A DNA stretch of 64,000 nucleotides from Clostridium sp. MSJ-8 (GCF_018918325.1 NZ_JAHLQH010000029.1:56737-120736), one strand, 5' to 3'. Positions 1 through 8,986 are shown, numbered from the stretch's first letter. A program made the numbers and translations. The notes: a model not told the origin generated them from the sequence alone.

Positions 1-1841
1 GAATCTATGTCCATAGATGAAATAAATTCACTATAGTATGGCATAATTAAATTTTTATCTATTCCATCTTCTAACATGCTTTTATATACTCTCAATATAT
101 CTAATTCAATTTCTTCCCCCATATAGGGAACTTTCTGTAAAAATTTAAGTACTTTTTTAATTCCACCTTCAGTAAAATAGCCAAAATCTAAATCTATAAT
201 AGTATCAATAAGCACAAATGTAATATCTTCATCATACTTATAAGAGTCAAAATATAATAGAAAAGTGTCTAAAAAATCATTTCTTGCTATGCCTTGAGCA
301 TTTAATAAAGTAGAATTAATCAATCGTTTAAGAGAATACCACAACCATCTTTTATGTTGTTTAGTAACCTTATAACTAGGATAAATAATTTTATTTAAAT
401 ACTTCTTATATAAATTAATACTAGAATTATTCTTTATGCTTAAATCTACATCTCTAGGAAGTTCTTTTCTATATTTTTCATCATAACTTGCAATTATTTC
501 TCCCATTAATCTTGATGCTTTTCTTCTAACATCACCTTCATTATGCATAAGAATTTCATACAAAAAATCTAGCGTCATCTCTTTTTGTTTCTGAGTCATA
601 TATGTGAAATATTCTTCTAATATATTTATATAAGCCCTTATATTCTTCCATTGTTTTTCGCTCTTGGCTGTTTCTAGGACATTACTTAAAGATGCATCAT
701 TATTCATCTTATTCATAACATATAAGTTATGCTCTATTGCCATGAATTTGAATTTATCTATAGCTTCATCAAAAGATAAAAGTGCATTGTCCTTAGACTC
801 AACATTAATAATGTTATCATTAGATAAGTCTGTATTAACTCCAAGACTCTCTATATACTCTTCAAAGTCCTTAAGTTTACTGTATACTAGTTTATATCTA
901 TTAAGTTTTACTTCATCAACATTATCTAACTTGTTTAAAATAACATCAAAGGAATCCTTAAGAGAATAAAATTGAACTAATTCTCTATTATCTTCATCTC
1001 TAATACTCTTAACCCTAAAATCAGCATATATAAGTATTAAATTCTCTATAGATAAGTCTTCAAGTTCTAAGTCCCAAGTAGAATGATTAGCTGCAATATG
1101 TCCTATAATAGGCATCTTAAACCTTTTAGTAAATTCATCTGTATAATAATAATGTAGATAAGGTAATCTACCAAGTTCAAAATCTCTACACCCAAACTTG
1201 CCGATATCATGTGTTACTGCTGCTCCAGAAACTAATGCTAAATCTATAGGGACATTAACCTTATGTAGTCCATAAGCTATATGCATTGATACATAATGAA
1301 CTCCCGCAATGTGCCCTAATGTATCAAAAGTAGTAATCTCTGATGATATTCTTAAAAATTCATATATATAATTCTTATCCCATATGCTAAGAAAATTGCT
1401 ATATTCCTTCTTCACTAGTGAATTATCATATAAATTCTTCTCTAAAAAGTCAAAATGTAATACTTCTGAAAATTCCAAATACTCTCTCTCTAATTGTAAA
1501 ATAGTATGAAATAATTGATAAAATATAAGTATAGCCCGCTCTAGTTCATCACTTGGTTCAAATGGAAAATTATAAGGGAATAAAAAACAACGTATATAAT
1601 CATATGCATAACTAAGTAAATCTTCTGCTGAAATATCAGTAAATGTATTAAGATAATGTAAAATTATATCGCAAGCATCTCTAGCCTTAATCTTATGAGA
1701 AAAATCCAAACCTATAATTCCTTCTGTAAAATTCTCTTCTTTTATTATTTTAACCATTTCATTTTTTGTTATACTTATTTCTTTCAAGAAATATTTATCC
1801 GTCATATTCTTGATAAGCATATTATATACGTGTTTCTTCAT
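1..1841 (-). CDS. HD-domain protein, N-terminal 613 residues (runs off the left edge)
   Basis: An open frame on the minus strand begins at ATG 1841, preceded by GAGGGATG about 7 bases upstream, and stays open to base 1, so the C-terminus lies outside the window. The best landmark is an HD phosphohydrolase-type core. GHIAG..H..M.IAYGL comes first, then VTHDIGKFGCRD with His211-Asp212, then PIIGHIAANHS about 35 residues later, as expected for a metal-binding HD domain. The flanking sequence is helical and rich in Lys, Glu and Tyr, with no signal peptide or membrane segment. Clostridial genomes carry long HD proteins of this sort, some fused to a cytidylyltransferase-like domain. Whether that is so here cannot be seen. 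Substrate unknown. Confidence 0.75.
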   Translation of the reverse strand, partial: MKKHVYNMLIKNMTDKYFLKEISITKNEMVKIIKEENFTEGIIGLDFSHKIKARDACDIILHYLNTFTDISAEDLLSYAYDYIRCFLFPYNFPFEPSDELERAILIFYQLFHTILQLEREYLEFSEVLHFDFLEKNLYDNSLVKKEYSNFLSIWDKNYIYEFLRISSEITTFDTLGHIAGVHYVSMHIAYGLHKVNVPIDLALVSGAAVTHDIGKFGCRDFELGRLPYLHYYYTDEFTKRFKMPIIGHIAANHSTWDLELEDLSIENLILIYADFRVKSIRDEDNRELVQFYSLKDSFDVILNKLDNVDEVKLNRYKLVYSKLKDFEEYIESLGVNTDLSNDNIINVESKDNALLSFDEAIDKFKFMAIEHNLYVMNKMNNDASLSNVLETAKSEKQWKNIRAYINILEEYFTYMTQKQKEMTLDFLYEILMHNEGDVRRKASRLMGEIIASYDEKYRKELPRDVDLSIKNNSSINLYKKYLNKIIYPSYKVTKQHKRWLWYSLKRLINSTLLNAQGIARNDFLDTFLLYFDSYKYDEDITFVLIDTIIDLDFGYFTEGGIKKVLKFLQKVPYMGEEIELDILRVYKSMLEDGIDKNLIMPYYSEFISSMDID

Positions 1842-1931
1842 ATAACATCCCTCTTTTTTTCATCCATTATATCTAACTAACTATCTATATCCTATTTCCT
1901 AATTATCAGATTAGTTTAATCTTGCCACAAA

Positions 1932-3278
1932 CTATACTATTCCTTCTTCTAACATAGCTTCTGAAACTTTAAGAAAACCAGCTATATTAGCTCCAACTAT
2001 ATAATTGCCAGGCATATTATATTTCTTTGCAGCACTATCTATATTAGTAAATATATTTTTCATAATAGTTTTTAACTTATCATCTACCTCTTCTTCAGTC
2101 CAAGATAACTTCATTGCATTTTGACTCATTTCAAGAGCTGAAACTGCAACTCCGCCAGCATTTACAGCTTTTGATGGTGCTATAATAACTCCATTATCCA
2201 TAAGAATATTAACTGCGTCTATTGTTGTTGGCATATTAGCTACTTCAATAAGTATTTTACTAGTGCCTTCCTTTAATATTAATTCTGCATCTTCTTTTGT
2301 TATCTCATTTTGAGTTGCACAAGGCATGTACACATCTGCTTTAACATGTCCCCATGGTTTTTCACCTTTATAAAATTTTGCTCCAAACTTATCTGCGTAA
2401 TCTTCTGCTCTATCTCTTAAAGAAGCTCTCATTTCTACTAAATAATCAACTTTTTCGCCAGATATTCCATCTTCATCATATATGTACCCATCAGGTCCTG
2501 ATATAGATACAACTTTGGCACCTAATTGATCTAATTTCTTACATACACCCCAAGATACATTACCAAATCCTGATAGTGCAAATGTTGTACCTTTAATATC
2601 TTTTCCAATTGACTTAAATAATTCTTCTGTAAAATAAACTGCTCCATAACCAGTAGCTTCATTACGTCCTAAACTTCCACCATATACAATTCCTTTTCCT
2701 GATAATGCTCCATTTTTATATTGTCCAACAATTCTTTTATATTGTCCAAACATATAACCAATTTCTTTTGAACCACATCCAATATCTCCTGCAGGGCAAT
2801 CTGTATCAGGACCAATATATCTATATAATTCTGTAATAAACGATTGACAAAATCTCATTATTTCAGCATCTGATTTTCCTTTTGGGTCAAAATCACTTCC
2901 ACCTTTACCACCACCTATTGGTAATCCAGTTAAAGAATTTTTAAATGTTTGTTCGAATCCTAAAAATTTTATAATACTTTGATTTACTGTAGGATGTAGT
3001 CTCAAGCCACCTTTATATGGTCCTATTGCACTATTAAATTGAGCTCTAAAACCTCTGTTTATTTGAACCTTACCATTATCATCAACCCATGGTACTCTAA
3101 ATGACACAATACGTTCTGGCTCAGTAATTCTCTCTAATATAGCTGCTTTTTCATACTTATCATCACTTTCAACCACTGGTCTAATTGATTCTAAGACCTC
3201 TGTAACAGCTTGTATAAATTCAGGTTCACAACTATTCTTTTTAGTAACTTTTTCAATAACTTCATCTACATAACTCAT
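1932..3278 (-). CDS. gdhA: Glutamate dehydrogenase (hexameric, probably NADP-dependent)
   Basis: Catalyses reversible reductive amination of 2-oxoglutarate to glutamate in the cytoplasm, linking ammonium to central metabolism. The 448-residue length matches small hexameric GDHs. Family blocks are intact: GPYKGGLRLHPTV, FLGFEQTFKNSLTGLPIGGGKGG and PAGDIGCGSKEIG carry the substrate-binding and catalytic lysines and aspartate, and a GFGNVSWG nucleotide-binding turn follows. A longer frame opens at TTG 3293, but that TTG lies within the ribosome binding site GGAGGC, so ATG 3278 is taken as the start. The gene appears monocistronic. Cofactor choice (NADP rather than NAD) is inferred from family resemblance only. 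Confidence 0.95.
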   Translation of the reverse strand: MSYVDEVIEKVTKKNSCEPEFIQAVTEVLESIRPVVESDDKYEKAAILERITEPERIVSFRVPWVDDNGKVQINRGFRAQFNSAIGPYKGGLRLHPTVNQSIIKFLGFEQTFKNSLTGLPIGGGKGGSDFDPKGKSDAEIMRFCQSFITELYRYIGPDTDCPAGDIGCGSKEIGYMFGQYKRIVGQYKNGALSGKGIVYGGSLGRNEATGYGAVYFTEELFKSIGKDIKGTTFALSGFGNVSWGVCKKLDQLGAKVVSISGPDGYIYDEDGISGEKVDYLVEMRASLRDRAEDYADKFGAKFYKGEKPWGHVKADVYMPCATQNEITKEDAELILKEGTSKILIEVANMPTTIDAVNILMDNGVIIAPSKAVNAGGVAVSALEMSQNAMKLSWTEEEVDDKLKTIMKNIFTNIDSAAKKYNMPGNYIVGANIAGFLKVSEAMLEEGIV

Positions 3279-3293
3279 TTTTATTGCCTCCAA

Positions 3294-3566
3294 TTTATTA
3301 AAACATCTTATTTATCTTTATAGTATAATTTTGTATATGTTAGCTAACTAAAATTTACTTGTTTGTTGTTTACAAGATGAACTATATCACTCCAAATCTT
3401 CCAAGTAAATACTTTAAGCTAAGCAACGTATTTTTAATATATTTTAGAGGGGTTTACTTAATTTTATTAAGTGAAGTAACCAATAACTTATTTTTCTTAT
3501 CTAGAAACAAAATCAATTAAATGACTATAAAACCTAAATTTTTGAATAATATAATTTCCTATAACC
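3294..3566. other. Intergenic region upstream of gdhA
   Basis: No credible gene is seen. Near gdhA the minus strand holds a TATACT-like -10 around 3323 and a short palindrome containing TTAGCTAA around 3340. That motif also occurs in the hairpin repeats at 4701-4778 and 20083-20146, so a worn-down third copy is possible. An imperfect inverted repeat (GGTT..ACTTAAT / ATTAAGT..AACC) sits at about 3449-3480. None of these is strong enough to call separately. Confidence 0.3.
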
Positions 3567-3648
3567 AAAAAAAACAATTATACTTATAAAATTTTATCTA
3601 TTTATACATATAAGATACCTAGATAAAAATATATAATAAGTATAATTG
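3567..3648 (-). terminator. AT-rich two-tier hairpin terminator after the DUF134-NifX gene
   Basis: On the minus strand, 40 bases after the stop codon at 3688, a perfect 13-bp outer stem (3575-3587 with 3636-3648) encloses a perfect 9-bp inner stem (3592-3600 with 3620-3628). It is followed directly by eight T residues (complement of 3567-3574). Position and T-tract fit intrinsic termination, although the stem is almost pure A-T. Confidence 0.7.
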
Positions 3649-3687
3649 CTCATAAGTTTTACTTAATATTTTAAATCTTTTATTTAA

Positions 3688-4437
3688 TTAATGACAAGAG
3701 GTTTTATCTCCACATGAATGTTCTCCATGATGATGTGAACATACTGTATTAGGATTATATGAAAGTTTATCTTCTAAAAGTGCTTTTACAGCTTCATCAG
3801 AATTACCAACTACCCCAGGATATAATTCAATATTCTTCTCAGCTAATGCATTTCTAGCTCCCATACCTATTCCTCCACAAATAAGTACATCTACTGAATT
3901 ATCCTTTAAAAATCCTGCTAAAGCTCCATGTCCATTTCCATTGGTATTAATTATTTTTTCTTCTGTTATTTTTCCATCTTCAACACTATATATCTTAAAA
4001 TTTTCACAATGTCCAAAATGTTGAAATACTTCTCCATCCTTATAAGTAACTGCAATAATCATTTTTTTCATCCTCCATTCTTTGTTCATTCTGCCAAGGC
4101 ATCTATTGCCTGATGTTAATCTCATTTTGCAACAATCTAGATTACCTTCACATAATATATAATTTCCCCCTTCAATCTTTAGTCCTTTACCATTCACTAT
4201 GCAATCAGATAACTTCTTCCTTGCCTCTGAATAGATTAACTGAATACTAGTTCGTACTAAATTCATATTCTTAGCACATTCTTCTTGAGTCATCCCCTCA
4301 TAATCAATTAATCTAATGCATTCATATTCATCTATATGCATAATAACTATATTATCTTCTTTTGGAGCATTTTTCGGTAAGAATATATTACATTTTGGTA
4401 ATTCGCAAATTCTACGTCTTTTACAAGGTCTTGGCAT
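3688..4437 (-). CDS. DUF134 (UPF0251) helix-turn-helix fused to a NifX/NifB-type cofactor-binding domain
   Basis: The first ~110 residues are a UPF0251 protein: MPRPCKRRRIC opening, a DEYECIRLIDYEGMTQEECAKNM helix-turn-helix and a Cys cluster. Residues ~125-230 are a dinitrogenase iron-molybdenum cofactor family domain (FQHFGHCENFKIY, VLICGGIGMGARNAL). The last 20 residues are rich in His and Cys (HHHGEH..C), suggesting metal binding. Both domains are often separate neighbouring genes, so this is a natural fusion. A metal- or Fe-S-responsive regulator is a reasonable guess, but no target is known. It has its own promoter over a perfect palindrome (4549-4568), which could be its own binding site. 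No nitrogenase genes are nearby. Confidence 0.85.
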   Translation of the reverse strand: MPRPCKRRRICELPKCNIFLPKNAPKEDNIVIMHIDEYECIRLIDYEGMTQEECAKNMNLVRTSIQLIYSEARKKLSDCIVNGKGLKIEGGNYILCEGNLDCCKMRLTSGNRCLGRMNKEWRMKKMIIAVTYKDGEVFQHFGHCENFKIYSVEDGKITEEKIINTNGNGHGALAGFLKDNSVDVLICGGIGMGARNALAEKNIELYPGVVGNSDEAVKALLEDKLSYNPNTVCSHHHGEHSCGDKTSCH

Positions 4438-4536
4438 ATTGACTTTCCTTTCATAAATAATCAGATTATCTATTTAAGTGAACTACACACGCAGCTAAAG
4501 CTTCGGTGCTTCTTATTTAAATAAACTCTATATCTA

Positions 4537-4568
4537 TATATACTCTTATTATTGACATATGTCAATAA
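4537..4568 (-). promoter_or_regulatory. Sigma-A-type promoter embedded in a 20-bp perfect palindrome
   Basis: Minus strand: TTGACA (4565-4560), a 17-base spacer and TATATA (4542-4537). The -35 lies inside the perfect palindrome TTATTGACATATGTCAATAA (4549-4568), so a dimeric repressor or activator bound there would control RNA polymerase. The half-sites TTGAC-N4-GTCAA resemble sites of the CRP/FNR superfamily; the fused DUF134 regulator it drives is another candidate. The leader from about 4530 to 4438 is ~90 bases and holds only a weak AGC/GCT hairpin. Confidence 0.7.
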
Positions 4569-4700
4569 CTCCGACTTATTTTTCTATTTTATCACAATTC
4601 TTTTTTACCTTATTAATCAAAATACTATTACATTACACTTATATATCGTTTACATGATCTTTTCACAAATTCACCTTTGATAAAATTTCTTATATAAAGC

Positions 4701-4778
4701 AAAAAATTAAGCTAGCTAAATGTTGTAAACTATCTAAAGTTAAAAAGTACAACATCTATAATGCTAACTTAATTTTTT
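4701..4778 (-). terminator. Terminator-like copy of a dispersed hairpin repeat
   Basis: Lies 73 bases after the RpiR stop. Outer arms AAATTAAG / CTTAATTT and inner arms ATGTTGTA / TACAACAT form an imperfect hairpin with T-tracts on both sides, so it can act in both directions. The arms share the word GCTAAATGTTGTA with the hairpin at 20083-20146, making this one copy of a small dispersed repeat. The rest of 4569-4700 shows no supported gene. Confidence 0.65.
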
Positions 4779-4850
4779 ATAATAATAAATGCTAAAATTT
4801 GTTATAAACTTTTTGCAGAAAAATATTATTTTTTATTTGATTTCTTTTTT

Positions 4851-5765
4851 TTAATCATCAGATACATTTCTATTGTTATAAGAATATACATTATATTCTT
4901 GCCATATCTCTTCTAAACTATTAAAAGTTTTAGATATGTTTTCTTTTTCTCGCATTCCAACTGCAATAATAAGTGCATTTACAACTGAAAGCGGTGCAAC
5001 AAGTGAATCAACAAAAGAAGCCATATTACTTTGAGCAATTAATGTATAATCTGCTTTTGTTGCAAGTGGTGACAATAAGCTATCTGTAATTGCTACCACA
5101 TCAGCTCCTCTTCCTTTTGCAAAATCTAGTGCATCTATTGTTTTAGCAGCATATCTAGGAAAACCTATACCTATTACTAAATCTCCTTCTTGCACATTAA
5201 TCATCTGTTCAAATATATCTGATATTCCATAACTAACCATACGAACATTTTGTAAGATTACATTTAAATAAAAGCCAAGAAATTCTGCAATTGCAGTAGA
5301 ACTTCTTAATCCAATTATGTATATTTTATTTGCTTTAAATATAGAATTAAGTACCTGTTCAAATGTTTGATTATTTATTTTCTCAAGAGTTGCTCTGATA
5401 TTTTCCATATCAGCTTTTAATACTCCTCTTAATGCATCACCATCAGAAACATAATCGTTAGATAATTCTAATCTCTGAACAGTAGTTAATTTATTCTTAA
5501 TTAATTCTTGTAATGCTTTCTGAAGTTTAGGATATCCTGAAAAATTTAATTCATTAGCAAATCTAACTACTGTAGATTCAGAAACACCTACTGCATTACC
5601 AAGTTTTGCAGCCGTCATAAAAGCAGCTTTATCATAATTTTTCAATATATATTCAGCTATTAACTTTTGTCCTTTACTAAGTCTAGGAAACTTAACTTGA
5701 ATAAGCCTCATTAAGTCTTTTCCTTGTTCATTATCTTCCTTATTCATAGATATCAATCCCATCAC
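4851..5765 (-). CDS. RpiR/MurR-family transcriptional regulator (HTH plus SIS)
   Basis: Residues ~15-95 form the RpiR helix-turn-helix (FPRLSKGQKLIAEYIL, VGVSESTVVRFANELNFSGYPKLQ). Residues ~125-265 form a SIS sugar-phosphate isomerase fold (IYIIGLRSSTAIAEF, GDLVIGIGFPRYAAKTIDAL, VVAITDS). Such proteins bind a sugar phosphate and repress or activate sugar-catabolic genes. No sugar operon is adjacent, so it is an orphan regulator or global sensor. The start is uncertain among the GTG/ATG pair at 5765/5762 and ATG 5747; an AGAGAG motif favours the first pair. Transcribed alone, from the promoter at 5791-5819 to the terminator at 4701-4778. Confidence 0.9.
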   Translation of the reverse strand: MMGLISMNKEDNEQGKDLMRLIQVKFPRLSKGQKLIAEYILKNYDKAAFMTAAKLGNAVGVSESTVVRFANELNFSGYPKLQKALQELIKNKLTTVQRLELSNDYVSDGDALRGVLKADMENIRATLEKINNQTFEQVLNSIFKANKIYIIGLRSSTAIAEFLGFYLNVILQNVRMVSYGISDIFEQMINVQEGDLVIGIGFPRYAAKTIDALDFAKGRGADVVAITDSLLSPLATKADYTLIAQSNMASFVDSLVAPLSVVNALIIAVGMREKENISKTFNSLEEIWQEYNVYSYNNRNVSDD

Positions 5766-5790
5766 TCTCTTTTACAATTTATCCTTTGTT

Positions 5791-5819
5791 ATTCTAGCAT
5801 ACGATGAAAAATTATGCAA
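5791..5819 (-). promoter_or_regulatory. Promoter of the RpiR regulator gene
   Basis: Minus strand: TTGCAT (5819-5814), a 17-base spacer and TAGAAT (5796-5791) with an extended TG one base before the -10. It lies 26 bases before the start region of the RpiR gene. Confidence 0.6.
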
Positions 5820-5922
5820 TAAATAATTCGTTACAATAGTAAAATAAGAACAAAAACTTATATTTTTTATATTTTTTTGCAAGATAAAATAGTATTACAT
5901 TCAATTATTTAAAAAATCTATA

Positions 5923-6633
5923 TTATAATTTTTTTAGATATGCTAACTCCTGTTCTGTTAAATTTCTATATTCACCTTTATTTAAATATCCTAATTTTAT
6001 CTCACCTATTGAAATTCTTTTTAAAGATAAAACATCATGATTTAACGCACTACACATTCTTCTAATTTGCCTATTTTTGCCTTCATGAATTGTTATTTCA
6101 ACTAACGAAGTAGTCTCTTTTTCAGAAATTATCTTAACTTCTGCTGGAGCTGTAGTATAATCTCCTATATTTATACCACTTTTAAATTTTTTTAAATCAT
6201 TCTCAGAAAAACTCCCTTTAATATTTACTAAATATTTCTTATCAATCTTAACTCTAGGATGAATAATCTTATTATATATATCCCCGTCATTAGTCAACAA
6301 TAATAATCCTGAACTGTCATAGTCTAATCTACCTATTGGATATATTCTTTCTTTTACTTTAACTATATCTAGAACTGTTTTTCTATCTTTTTCATCTTTT
6401 ACAGATGTAATATACCCCTCTGGCTTATTTAACATTATATATACCTTTTTCTCTTCAGGCTTAATGATTTTTCCATTATACTTAACTATATCTTTTTCTA
6501 AATTAACTTTTGTACCCAATTCTGTTATAAGAATATCATTTACCTGTACTTTACCTTGTAATATCAATTCCTCACATTTTCTTCTAGATGCTACACCACA
6601 AGATGCCATGTATTTTTGTAATCTTTCTTCCAT
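5923..6633 (-). CDS. rluB: Pseudouridine synthase, RluB/RsuA family
   Basis: Isomerises a specific uridine in rRNA to pseudouridine; by resemblance to RluB this would be in the large-subunit rRNA. An S4 RNA-binding domain (MEERLQKYMASCGVASRRKCEELI) occupies residues ~1-60. The catalytic RsuA domain follows with GRLDYDSSGLLLLTNDG, whose Asp is the nucleophile, and the NRQIRRMC motif. ATG 6633 fits the family's N-terminus; the frame extends further upstream but without homology. The best ribosome binding site (AAAGGA) is unusually far, about 15 bases, so the start is chosen from homology. Length 236 residues, normal for the family. Confidence 0.92.
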   Translation of the reverse strand: MEERLQKYMASCGVASRRKCEELILQGKVQVNDILITELGTKVNLEKDIVKYNGKIIKPEEKKVYIMLNKPEGYITSVKDEKDRKTVLDIVKVKERIYPIGRLDYDSSGLLLLTNDGDIYNKIIHPRVKIDKKYLVNIKGSFSENDLKKFKSGINIGDYTTAPAEVKIISEKETTSLVEITIHEGKNRQIRRMCSALNHDVLSLKRISIGEIKLGYLNKGEYRNLTEQELAYLKKL

Positions 6634-6744
6634 AATTAAAATATTATATCCTTTCACAAAATCTAATTTATGTTTTTTCCTTATCAATAAATTAATATAT
6701 ATTATAATATTAATTTATTAACCCCATTAAAACAAGTTTTAAGA

Positions 6745-6788
6745 CAAAAAAGATTAAGGTCGAAACTAACAGTCTCTTCCTTAATCTT
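6745..6788 (-). terminator. Intrinsic terminator of the Cys/Gly-rich small gene
   Basis: A perfect 10-bp stem AAGATTAAGG / CCTTAATCTT (6750-6759 with 6779-6788) is followed on the minus strand by a T-tract. It sits 20 bases after the stop codon at 6808. Confidence 0.8.
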
Positions 6789-6807
6789 AAAAATTTTATT
6801 TAATATC

Positions 6808-7008
6808 TTAGAAAAACCAAGGTCCGCCAAAACCACCGAAGCCACCCCAGCCGAAGCCGCCCCAGCCAAATAACAATAATAATATTACTGGGAAGAACCA
6901 TCCTCCACCTGCAAAACCATTATTCATATTTTGACAGCAACAACAATTATTTTGACAGCAATTATTAGAACATCCACAATTATTTCTTCTACAACAACAT
7001 CTTGACAT
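6808..7008 (-). CDS. Small Cys-rich/Gly-rich protein with a hydrophobic core, possibly spore or surface related
   Basis: The 66 residues fall into three zones. The N-terminal ~27 residues hold 12 cysteines with Asn and Arg (CCCRR, CGCSNNCC, NCCCC). A hydrophobic stretch follows (WFFPVILLLLFGW). The tail is made of Gly-Trp-Phe repeats (GGFGWGGFGGFGG). A GGAG ribosome binding site precedes ATG 7008 and a clear terminator follows, so it is a real gene. Small Cys/Gly-rich proteins of this look are common in sporulating Firmicutes, where many are coat or membrane-associated. I do not recognise a named family, so any spore role is a guess. Metal binding by the Cys zone is also possible. Confidence 0.75.
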   Translation of the reverse strand: MSRCCCRRNNCGCSNNCCQNNCCCCQNMNNGFAGGGWFFPVILLLLFGWGGFGWGGFGGFGGPWFF

Positions 7009-7071
7009 AGTATATCAACTCCTATTCTTTTGATTAATATATACTATTCTATGAAGTTGATTTTTGTTCTG

Positions 7072-8094
7072 TTAATTCACATAAGAATCTATTTTTTTTA
7101 CAATACTTTTTCTTAACACATTACTTATTCCAAATGAAATAATTACAAATACTAATTTAACTATCCTACTACTTATGCTATATTCTTTTATTTGAATTAT
7201 AACAGCCAAAATCTGTATAATCATTGAAAATAATATTAATTGAACACTTACTAATTCAACGATTCTAAAATTAAAAATATTATTTATATTATTAACTTTA
7301 ATTTTATCACTTATCATATATATTAGGACACTTAATATTATAATTGCCAATATAGATATTGCTGTTCCCAATATTAATATTTTACTATATGAAAAATATG
7401 AATTATTAACTAACTCATTATTATCACCAATAAAATATATAAACATACATTTTGCATACTTATATCCAGTATTAACAACATATCTAATTATTTTATCGCT
7501 TAACAACACTTCCAATAACACTAAAACAACCTCTATCATTGTTATAGGAAGTATCACCATAGCTAGTATAGATACAATTGTGTTGGAAAATAGCAAGTCC
7601 ATAAATGCTAAATATAATGAAAATAATATACCTGCTATAAGTAACCTTAATATACCTACAAACGAGTATTTACAATAATCAGGAATATACTCAACTTGAA
7701 TTTTATATTTATAGGATAAACATACTATGACGTATATATATATAGCCACAAAAAACAAAACTAATAAAATAAGTGTCAAAACTTCATTTTTCTTTATTTC
7801 CCTTTTAGTAAATGGTCCTGACATAAAAAATGACATAGACTCTCTCTTATTTATTCCTTTCATAAATATAAAAATTAATGTAATGAAAGATATCATTAAA
7901 AACATACAAAATCCACTAGAAGTAGAATATTCAATATATTCATTTAAGTTCACAACAGAATATATAGAGTCCTGTATATTAGAATTTATAGAAAAATATG
8001 CTACAATCCCAAATAAAATGCCTAGAGCTATAGTTTGTACTTTTATAGAATGTATATTTTGAAACATTAGGGATCTATTAAATAACTTCTTCAT
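7072..8094 (-). CDS. ABC-type exporter permease-like membrane protein
   Basis: About 340 residues with at least eight hydrophobic segments (for example AIYIYVIVCLSY, ILAMVILPITMIEVVLVLLEV, ILILGTAISILAIIILSVLIYMI). The motif MSFFMSGPFTKREI resembles loops of ABC-2-type clostridial permeases. It overlaps the end of the ATPase gene by 17 bases and would be translated with it. The second of two adjacent ATGs (8094) is better placed after AGGAG than the first (8097). The pair probably forms an exporter related to YtrB/YhcG-type systems. Substrate unknown. Confidence 0.75.
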   Translation of the reverse strand: MKKLFNRSLMFQNIHSIKVQTIALGILFGIVAYFSINSNIQDSIYSVVNLNEYIEYSTSSGFCMFLMISFITLIFIFMKGINKRESMSFFMSGPFTKREIKKNEVLTLILLVLFFVAIYIYVIVCLSYKYKIQVEYIPDYCKYSFVGILRLLIAGILFSLYLAFMDLLFSNTIVSILAMVILPITMIEVVLVLLEVLLSDKIIRYVVNTGYKYAKCMFIYFIGDNNELVNNSYFSYSKILILGTAISILAIIILSVLIYMISDKIKVNNINNIFNFRIVELVSVQLILFSMIIQILAVIIQIKEYSISSRIVKLVFVIISFGISNVLRKSIVKKIDSYVN

Positions 8095-8959
8095 CATTCT
8101 CTCCTACTCTCGAAATATAGTAATCTTCTAGAGATAATTCAATTTCTTCAATAAATAATGGCTTTAGTTCATTTAATTTATCAATAAACTGTGGGCAATA
8201 TTGATCAGTTATAATTGTAAATACTCTCCCAACCTTGCTAATTGAATATATCCCCTTAAAGTTTAAATCTTCTTCATATACAGGTTCATCAAATGCAACT
8301 TGAATTTTTTTGATTTTATTTTGTATCTCTTGTAAAGAATTGTGACATTTAACTCTTCCGTCTGATATTATTATTACTTCAGTACATATTTTTTCAAGGT
8401 CTCCCAAGTGATGCGAACTAATAATTATACCTTTATTTTTAGCTTCTTCTTTTATGATCTGCAATAAATTCCTCTTAAGCAGTGGATCTAAACCTGAAGT
8501 AGGTTCATCTAAAACAATATATTCTGAATCTATTGAAAATGCCATAAGAAGAGATACTCTCATCTTCATACCCTTTGATAACTGACTTATTTTCTTTGAG
8601 GTAGGAATCTTAAACACCTCATTAAGTTTATTAAACTTATCAATATCAAAGTTATCATAAGCATATTTATAATATTTCATTATGTCATTTATTGTAAAAT
8701 TATGATAATAACCATTTTCATCTGAAACATATGCTATTTTTAGTTTTGATGTTGGGTTATTATAAACAGGTTGTCCATCTAGTGTAACAGTACCTGTTTC
8801 TACTTCATATATTCCGACAATTGTTTTTATTAAAGTCGTTTTTCCTACTCCATTAGGGCCTACAAGTCCAACGACTTCTCCTTTATGTAATGATATAGAA
8901 ACATTATCTACTATCTTATTTTTATCTAACATTACTGATACATTCTCTACTTTTAACAT
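8078..8959 (-). CDS. ABC transporter ATP-binding protein (YtrB/YhcG-like)
   Basis: All ATPase motifs are present: Walker A GPNGVGKTT, signature LSKGMKMR, Walker B YIVLDEPTSGLD and switch SSHHLGDLEK. The C-terminal ~90 residues (from ~200) are an accessory domain as in bacitracin/lantibiotic-type or YtrB ATPases. The frame begins upstream at TTG 8980, but GGGGGAG lies inside that extension and serves ATG 8959 (MLKVENV). The partner permease is the next gene. Systems of this type usually start with a GntR regulator; here the preceding gene encodes a membrane-anchored protein instead. Confidence 0.9.
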   Translation of the reverse strand: MLKVENVSVMLDKNKIVDNVSISLHKGEVVGLVGPNGVGKTTLIKTIVGIYEVETGTVTLDGQPVYNNPTSKLKIAYVSDENGYYHNFTINDIMKYYKYAYDNFDIDKFNKLNEVFKIPTSKKISQLSKGMKMRVSLLMAFSIDSEYIVLDEPTSGLDPLLKRNLLQIIKEEAKNKGIIISSHHLGDLEKICTEVIIISDGRVKCHNSLQEIQNKIKKIQVAFDEPVYEEDLNFKGIYSISKVGRVFTIITDQYCPQFIDKLNELKPLFIEEIELSLEDYYISRVGENDEEVI

Positions 8960-8986
8960 ATTATTATATATCTCCCCCAATCTGTA

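Noticed and set aside
664..969. A 101-codon + strand frame opposite the HD protein
   Set aside because: Low-complexity Ser/Leu-rich shadow of the minus-strand gene, with no ribosome binding site.
4628..4666. A 12-codon GTG-started leader peptide (minus strand) with a good AAAGGTGA site
   Set aside because: It lies between a terminator and a separate promoter, has no convincing promoter of its own and is very short, so chance is the simpler explanation.
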